Assembly (NCBI GenBank): GCA_946999785.1
Contig: CAMQEO010000047.1
Span: 1-8,856 of the forward strand
Reading direction: 5' to 3'
DNA length: 8,856 bases
DNA from: an uncultured Atopobium sp.
Lineage (GTDB): Bacteria > Actinomycetota > Coriobacteriia > Coriobacteriales > Atopobiaceae
Part shown: positions 5,311 through 8,856 of the stretch, piece after piece
How the letters are laid out: every line of letters begins with the position of its first letter
How positions within the stretch are numbered: the stretch's first letter is position 1
The notes under the pieces: model-generated
Told to the model about the DNA's origin: nothing
Database searches by the model: none
Seen by the model: the letters and a program-made list of their open reading frames with translations, nothing else
Position numbers and translations under genes: made by a program

Positions 5311-6567
5311 ATGCATAGAATTGTCCAAAAGTGGAATAGTATCGACCTAATTTTGCGTATTGTTCTGGGTCTTTTTCTGGGAACGTTGCTTGGTATTTTT
5401 GTACCAGCTCATGTTTATGTACTTGATCTTATGGGCAAACTTTTTGTAAACGCGCTTAAATCTGTGGCCCCAATTTTGGTATTTTTCCTTGTAATTGGCG
5501 CGCTTGCACAAGCAAAAAGCGCCGGTAATATGAAGCTTATTATTGGACTGTATGCATTGTCTACCTTTAGTGCTGCTCTTGTAGCCGTATGCGCGGCCAT
5601 GCTTTTTCCTGTTGACTTTACCTTTGCACATGTAGAAGCCGCGTCTTCACCTTCGCCCGAAGGTATTGGCGAGGTCCTTAATTCGCTCGTGTTAAATATT
5701 GTGGTTAATCCTGTCGACGCTTTAGTCAAAGGCAACTTTATTGGTATCCTCTTTTGGGCGATTGCTTTTGGAGTTGCACTTCGTTTAGCCGAGCCTTCAA
5801 CCAAAGCATTTTTTGATAATGTCTCCTCTTCCATTGGAAAAATAGTCCATTGGATTATTAACGCTGCACCATTTGGTATTATGGGTCTTGTTTACACAAC
5901 TGTTGCAAGCAACGGTCTTCATATTTTTACCGAGTACGGCGCCGTTATTGCGCTGCTGGTATGCACTATGATTGTTACTGCTTTAGTTGTTAACCCTCTT
6001 TTGGTGTTTGTTCTTACACGTAAAAATCCCTATCCACTTGTGTTGCGCACATTGCGCGATTCGGGTGTTACGGCATTCTTTATGAGATCTTCTGCTGCCA
6101 ATATTCCCGTAAACATGAATTTGTGTGAAAAGCTTGGCTTTGACCCCGATAATTACTCTGTTTCCATCCCGTTGGGTGGAACCATTAACATGGGTGGAGC
6201 GGCTATTACGATTTCTATTATGGCCTTGTGTGCAGCTCATACGCTTGGTATTTATGTTGATATTCCAACGGCGGTTATTCTTTCGGTGCTCTCAGCGGTT
6301 AGTGCTGCTGGCGCATCTGGCGTTGCAGGGGGTTCGCTTTTGCTTATACCTCTGGCATGCTCTTCGTTTGGTATATCAAACGATATTGCTATGCAGGTAG
6401 TTGCTATTGGTTTAATTATTGGTGTTATTCAGGATTCGTGCGAAACAGCACTTAATTCTTCTACCGACGTTCTCTTTACAGCGGTGGGCGAGTATCGCAT
6501 GTGGATTCGTGCAGGACTCAGCTTTGAGATGGGCAAAGATCACGAGCTTGTTCGCCTTAAAAAATAA
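5311..6567 (+). CDS. sstT: Sodium:serine/threonine symporter SstT
   Basis: This is a cytoplasmic-membrane transporter of the dicarboxylate/amino acid:cation symporter family that imports serine and threonine with Na+. The protein is 418 aa, close to other SstT proteins. ATG 5311 is fixed by a full Shine-Dalgarno, TAAGGAGG (5298-5305). Hydrophobic helices start near residues 13-31, 45-66 and 76-99 and continue through the protein. SstT-type signatures are the first re-entrant hairpin FFMRSSAANIPVN (256-268), the unwound helix 7 TINMGGAA (291-298, corresponding to NMDG in glutamate transporters), the second hairpin SAAGASGVAGGS (331-342), and helix 8 DSCETALNSSTDVLFTAV (375-392), whose polar residues face the substrate. 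It is a single-gene unit between a terminator and repeat-rich DNA. Serine and threonine uptake would suit an amino-acid-fermenting, host-associated bacterium (inference). Confidence 0.95.
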   Translation: MHRIVQKWNSIDLILRIVLGLFLGTLLGIFVPAHVYVLDLMGKLFVNALKSVAPILVFFLVIGALAQAKSAGNMKLIIGLYALSTFSAALVAVCAAMLFPVDFTFAHVEAASSPSPEGIGEVLNSLVLNIVVNPVDALVKGNFIGILFWAIAFGVALRLAEPSTKAFFDNVSSSIGKIVHWIINAAPFGIMGLVYTTVASNGLHIFTEYGAVIALLVCTMIVTALVVNPLLVFVLTRKNPYPLVLRTLRDSGVTAFFMRSSAANIPVNMNLCEKLGFDPDNYSVSIPLGGTINMGGAAITISIMALCAAHTLGIYVDIPTAVILSVLSAVSAAGASGVAGGSLLLIPLACSSFGISNDIAMQVVAIGLIIGVIQDSCETALNSSTDVLFTAVGEYRMWIRAGLSFEMGKDHELVRLKK

Positions 6568-6602
6568 CGTTGCCACGGCGTTAATTTCATTAACGTTAAT
6601 TT
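6565..6602 (+). terminator. Weak hairpin(s) after sstT with interleaved direct and inverted repeats
   Basis: Two mutually exclusive stems are possible. TAACG (6565-6569) with CGTTA (6579-6583) can extend inward by G-U pairs. CGTTAAT (6579-6585) with ATTAACG (6589-6595) is a perfect 7-bp stem with loop TTC. CGTTAATTT is also repeated directly at 6579-6587 and 6594-6602, and ATTAACGTTAAT (6589-6600) is a perfect palindrome. Stems are AT-rich and T runs short, so termination is weak at best; a regulator binding site is an alternative. Confidence 0.35.
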
Positions 6603-6616
6603 ATGCTACGTGTTTT

Positions 6617-6642
6617 TATAATGTGTTAAAATGTGTTAAAAT
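6617..6642 (+). promoter_or_regulatory. Promoter region with 10-bp tandem repeats before the zinc-ribbon gene
   Basis: TATAAT (6617-6622) is a perfect -10. Directly after it, ATGTGTTAAA is repeated exactly at 6621-6630 and 6631-6640. Each copy runs into TGTTAAAAT, which reads as an extended -10 (TAAAAT at 6627-6632 and 6637-6642). No strong -35 is seen. The three overlapping -10-like sites lie 100-120 bases before the ATG at 6741. Confidence 0.45.
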
Positions 6643-6690
6643 TATACATGTTTAATGGTGTGTGAATTTTCGCATCCAGTAAGTTCTAGG

Positions 6691-6715
6691 CCTTTATGTG
6701 CTGTTTTTCATAAGG
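6691..6715 (+). other. Hairpin in the leader of the zinc-ribbon gene
   Basis: CCTTTATG (6691-6698) pairs with CATAAGG (6709-6715), leaving one T bulged and a 10-nt loop that ends in five T. It lies about 25 bases before the start codon at 6741 and could influence translation. Its significance is unknown. Confidence 0.25.
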
Positions 6716-6740
6716 GGTATATCAAGAGAAAAGAGGCTCT

Positions 6741-7304
6741 ATGCAGTGCGAACGTTGTGGTGCGCCAAGAGAAAATGATGCAAGCGCTTGCGCGCGTTGT
6801 GGCAATAAATTTCCTCCGCTGTCTTCTTGTGAAGATGCAGGCATTCCTTCTATTGATAGTTTTGGCGAAAACTCTCGCGCCGAAAAGACGCCTTCTCATG
6901 GAAACTCTTCCGCACAAGAATCTGCTTCTGCGCAGGTAGACGCATCTTCGCACGTAGATTCATCTGATACTATTGAGCCCGTGTTTAATCCAGTTGCGGC
7001 TGCTGTAAATCCCGCAGCACAAGACCCTGCTTTAGATGCTGTAGATCCTGCTGCAACCACCGAAACACCTGCCGCCACTCCCGTTGCATCGCCAGCTGCT
7101 ACACCAGCCGTCGCGCCCGTTGCGTCGTCTTCACCTCAGACGAAAGGCTTTGTATCAGGTGCTCAAAACTCTAGCGGCGCATCATTTTTGCCTCAAAGAA
7201 AAATCGCCGTCTTGCCTTTATTGGTGCAGCTGTTGTGGTGGTTCTTATTATTGCGTTTAATCTGTTCAATTATTTTTCAGGCCTTATTAGTCCTAACGAT
7301 GTAA
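6741..7304 (+). CDS. N-terminal fragment: zinc ribbon plus Ala/Pro linker
   Basis: As read, this is a 187-aa product. ATG 6741 follows an AGAGG ribosome-binding site (6732-6736) by four bases. Residues 3-20 form a four-cysteine zinc ribbon: CERC (3-6) and CARC (17-20), each with a following Gly, as in the zinc_ribbon_2 family. Residues from about 25 to 150 are a low-complexity linker, first Ser/Asp/Ala-rich and then a run of PAAT and PVAS repeats, presumably unstructured and cytosolic. After about residue 154 the frame departs from the expected sequence. Its last 30 residues (LPLLVQLLWWFLLLRLICSI and onward) are an out-of-frame reading of the transmembrane region. That reading is itself hydrophobic, so the truncated product might still reach the membrane. 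Confidence 0.65.
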   Translation: MQCERCGAPRENDASACARCGNKFPPLSSCEDAGIPSIDSFGENSRAEKTPSHGNSSAQESASAQVDASSHVDSSDTIEPVFNPVAAAVNPAAQDPALDAVDPAATTETPAATPVASPAATPAVAPVASSSPQTKGFVSGAQNSSGASFLPQRKIAVLPLLVQLLWWFLLLRLICSIIFQALLVLTM

Positions 7305-8299
7305 AACAAATTATAAGTAGCGATACCGAATTTATGCAAGACGGTATCATTCCCAGTCGATATGTGACGCCGTCTACGTACACCGTTAAAGACGTTGTTA
7401 TTGAGGAACAAAAAGACGTTACCGCAGAAATGCGTAACGGATACGGCTACGATGCAAAAAACGTTACCGCAGAAATGCGTAAATACTACGACTACTATGC
7501 TTTTGGCACAACCGCAACTAATATTGTGAGCGTGCGTGTAAAAGCAACAATCGTTAACGACAACTTTGAAACCACGTTCACCGGTCAATTATTGGTAACT
7601 AAAACTCCGCAAGGGTGGAAGGGGCTGGCTCCTATAGCTGTATCTCCTAAAGATGCCACCACAACGCCGTTAAAAGGTGTTGATAAGCCAGAAAATGATT
7701 CATCCAAAGTGAAATATTCAGACAGCGATTTGCAAAATAACAATGGTACATATACCAGCACAATCAACGTAACTTCGCATGACAAAGATTGGTATGGTGA
7801 CACGGTTTATTCCTGGTCTGATGTGTATACATTTTCCAACGATAATGGCTGGTCGTTAGACCGCAGCACCAAGTACGATCCTACGATTAATGTCGATTGG
7901 AATATAAAAGGTAAAACGTATGACTATGTCAGTGCAAAAGATTCCTATAGAAACGAAAATATCTCGCTAACCATAAATGACATTAATAATAAAACCGCAG
8001 ATATATCGTATAGCATTTCAAGTAAGCCCGAGTCAACAAGTTCAAGCAGTGCCAAAGCTATCAATTTAAGTGGTAGGAAAACGGCAACCATTATGACTAT
8101 AAGTGGCAATATGTCAATTGAGCTTAATGATGCTGATAACGGTGTAACTATTATTATCACGGATGGCGGAAAACAGCGTGTTGCAGGCCGTGGTGAAGTT
8201 AATGCCTTAGATGTATCTATTGAAACACAAAGCGATGATGGATCGTGGTTTGGAGGCAAATATTCCAAGAATTGTGAGATGATAGAAAAAGCTCAATAG
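7235..8299 (+). CDS. C-terminal fragment: TM helix plus extracytoplasmic domain, unknown function
   Basis: The GTG at 7235 lies inside the transmembrane helix and has no Shine-Dalgarno, so an independent start there is unlikely; the coding frame really extends back to about 7181. In this frame a basic stretch (KKNRR) precedes a helix of about 20 hydrophobic residues (LAFIGAAVVVVLIIAF and onward), predicting cytosolic N-terminus and outside C-terminus. The remaining roughly 330 residues are soluble, rich in Asn, Asp, Ser, Thr and Tyr, and have no cysteine until Cys348 near the end, typical of a secreted beta-rich domain. A 15-residue unit with the core NVTAEMR is duplicated in tandem near the start of the domain. 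I recognise no enzyme motif. It ends at TAG 8297-8299. Confidence 0.6.
   Translation: MVVLIIAFNLFNYFSGLISPNDVKQIISSDTEFMQDGIIPSRYVTPSTYTVKDVVIEEQKDVTAEMRNGYGYDAKNVTAEMRKYYDYYAFGTTATNIVSVRVKATIVNDNFETTFTGQLLVTKTPQGWKGLAPIAVSPKDATTTPLKGVDKPENDSSKVKYSDSDLQNNNGTYTSTINVTSHDKDWYGDTVYSWSDVYTFSNDNGWSLDRSTKYDPTINVDWNIKGKTYDYVSAKDSYRNENISLTINDINNKTADISYSISSKPESTSSSSAKAINLSGRKTATIMTISGNMSIELNDADNGVTIIITDGGKQRVAGRGEVNALDVSIETQSDDGSWFGGKYSKNCEMIEKAQ
7416..7505 (+). repeat. 45-bp in-frame tandem duplication
   Basis: Units 7416-7460 and 7461-7505 share an identical first 22 bases, beginning ACGTTACCGCAGAAATGCGT, and diverge partly afterwards. The period is 45 bp, so 15 residues (core VTAEMR, then Tyr/Gly/Asp-rich) are repeated without breaking the frame. 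The mix of an identical part and a diverged part suggests either a fairly recent duplication with rapid change in the Tyr-rich half, or local gene conversion. Confidence 0.8.
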
Positions 8300-8396
8300 G
8301 CTTTGCGCGGTTATGCGCACGCGTTGCCATGTGCAGCTAACAAGTTGTTTTATATGTTTCGGTGCATTATGTAACATGGGTGTACTCTAATATTTG

Positions 8397-8412
8397 CAAA
8401 GATGTATCTTTG
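8397..8412. promoter_or_regulatory. Perfect palindrome upstream of the second zinc-ribbon gene
   Basis: CAAAGAT (8397-8403) and ATCTTTG (8406-8412) are perfect inverted repeats separated by GT. They lie just before the GTGAGG ribosome-binding site (8416-8421) in the 126-base gap after the preceding gene. The tiny spacer favours a DNA-binding dimer site over an RNA hairpin. A convincing promoter is not seen; TTGTTT (8345-8350) with TATGTA (8368-8373) is a poor match. Confidence 0.4.
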
Positions 8413-8425
8413 AAAGTGAGGAACT

Positions 8426-8856
8426 ATGGGAAATACAGTTTTTAGTTGTCCAAAGTGTGGAACTGGTTTAGGTATTGGCGACGTTCGATGCCCAGGTTGT
8501 GGGGTAAAAATTAATACCTCGGCATACGCTGCGTATCAGGCGGCTCCCCAGCAACCTGTAGCGACACCTCAGCAACCTGCAGCCGCGTTCAATCGGGCAG
8601 CATCTTCCAGCACGTTTACGGCATCCGCACCAACGTCCGCACCTGCATCCGCAGTTGCAAATAATGCCGGCGTTGCCCAAGGTCAGCCTGCGCCTTCCAC
8701 TACTGATTTTTCGCACGACTTCGAAAACGCTGCAAACCAGGCAGCCGCAAAATTTAACGATGTGATGTCCTCGCAAGAAATGCAGCAGGCAAAAGCACGT
8801 GCAAATCACTTTTTAGGCTGGCTTGTTGCGTCATGGAAGCGTCCAACGCAAGAGCT
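8426..8856 (+). CDS. Second zinc-ribbon protein with Gln/Pro/Ala linker, 3' truncated by window end
   Basis: The frame is open from ATG 8426 to the window end (143 complete codons). GTGAGG (8416-8421) precedes the start by four bases. Residues 8-25 form a zinc ribbon: CPKC (8-11) and CPGC (22-25). A low-complexity Ala/Pro/Gln/Ser linker follows (about 30-95), including a 7-residue repeat PQQPVAT/PQQPAAA encoded by two CAGCAACCTG copies (8549-8558, 8570-8579). Then comes a likely helical segment with NAANQAAAKFNDVM and QQAKARANHF, and finally GWLVASWKRPTQ. The last part resembles the juxtamembrane start of zinc-ribbon membrane proteins, so membrane helices probably follow beyond the window (inference). 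The general plan matches the gene before it, though sequence identity outside the ribbon is not obvious. Function is unknown. Confidence 0.8.
   Translation, partial: MGNTVFSCPKCGTGLGIGDVRCPGCGVKINTSAYAAYQAAPQQPVATPQQPAAAFNRAASSSTFTASAPTSAPASAVANNAGVAQGQPAPSTTDFSHDFENAANQAAAKFNDVMSSQEMQQAKARANHFLGWLVASWKRPTQE

Larger units (their letters stand above)
6741..8299 (+). pseudogene. Zinc-ribbon membrane protein gene split by a -1 frameshift
   Basis: Two overlapping frames together make one conventional protein of about 519 aa. It has an N-terminal zinc ribbon, a long Ala/Pro/Ser/Thr linker, a basic stretch, one transmembrane helix and a large extracytoplasmic domain. The N-terminal frame loses the transmembrane segment near 7190-7205, while the -1 frame reads it correctly (LAFIGAAVVVVLIIAF). 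Both frames are open between about 7181 and 7204. That interval contains a T5 run (7185-7189) and an A5 run (7199-7203); one extra base in either would restore a single frame. Explanations are a real inactivating mutation, slippage or phase switching, recoding, or a sequence error. The architecture recalls zinc-ribbon/one-TM proteins such as TcaA, but I do not claim homology for the C-terminal domain. Confidence 0.7.

Noticed and set aside
5415..5834. Minus-strand frames opposite fusA and sstT
   Set aside because: They are antisense shadows of strongly supported conserved genes, with no start signals.
6655..6939. 94-aa frame overlapping the zinc-ribbon gene start
   Set aside because: It is a shadow of the Cys-zinc-ribbon frame, begins in the promoter region, and has no ribosome-binding site.
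7181..7204. Programmed -1 ribosomal frameshift as the favoured explanation
   Set aside because: The in-phase sequences (A TTT TTG and A AAA ATC) are not good X XXY YYZ heptamers, and I see no clear downstream stimulatory stem; kept only as an alternative to mutation or error.
8304..8319. TGCGC/GCGCA hairpin as terminator of the split gene
   Set aside because: Only five pairs and no T run follows; no terminator can be supported here.

Overview
The window looks like a chromosomal segment of a host-associated, moderately low-GC actinobacterium, most likely in the Coriobacteriia (Atopobium/Lancefieldella-like). This is an inference. S10 and S12 read as actinobacterial; S10, for example, carries THKRLIDILDP and a DLPAGVDI tail. 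TTG and GTG start codons are used, and base composition is clearly below that of typical high-GC actinobacteria. I could not run a search, so the genus is a guess.

Region by region, with every convincing gene on the + strand: (1) 1-1083 holds the 3' part of a class I SAM-dependent methyltransferase and a small cupin protein, closed by an intrinsic terminator at 1045-1083. (2) 1084-4990 is the str ribosomal operon: a near-consensus promoter (1266-1294), a leader of about 200 nt with three predicted stem-loops, then rpsL (TTG start), rpsG, fusA and rpsJ (GTG start), closed by a strong terminator at 4958-4987. No tuf lies between fusA and rpsJ, and S10 is cut off from any S10-spc genes by the terminator. 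(3) 4991-6567 holds a gene-free stretch with degenerate repeats and a promoter, then sstT, a sodium:serine/threonine symporter. (4) 6568-8856 holds repeat-rich regulatory DNA and two consecutive genes for proteins with an N-terminal zinc ribbon and a long Ala/Pro/Ser linker. The first continues into a transmembrane helix and a large extracytoplasmic domain, but its reading frame is broken by a -1 shift near 7185-7203. The second runs off the window.

The str genes form one unit for translation: S12 (decoding accuracy), S7 (30S head assembly), EF-G (translocation) and S10 (30S head; also NusE in antitermination). The leader stem-loops and the hairpin just before rpsG are good candidates for ribosomal-protein feedback control. 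The zinc-ribbon membrane proteins are the least understood part. I see no CRISPR array, tRNA, rRNA, insertion sequence or phage gene.
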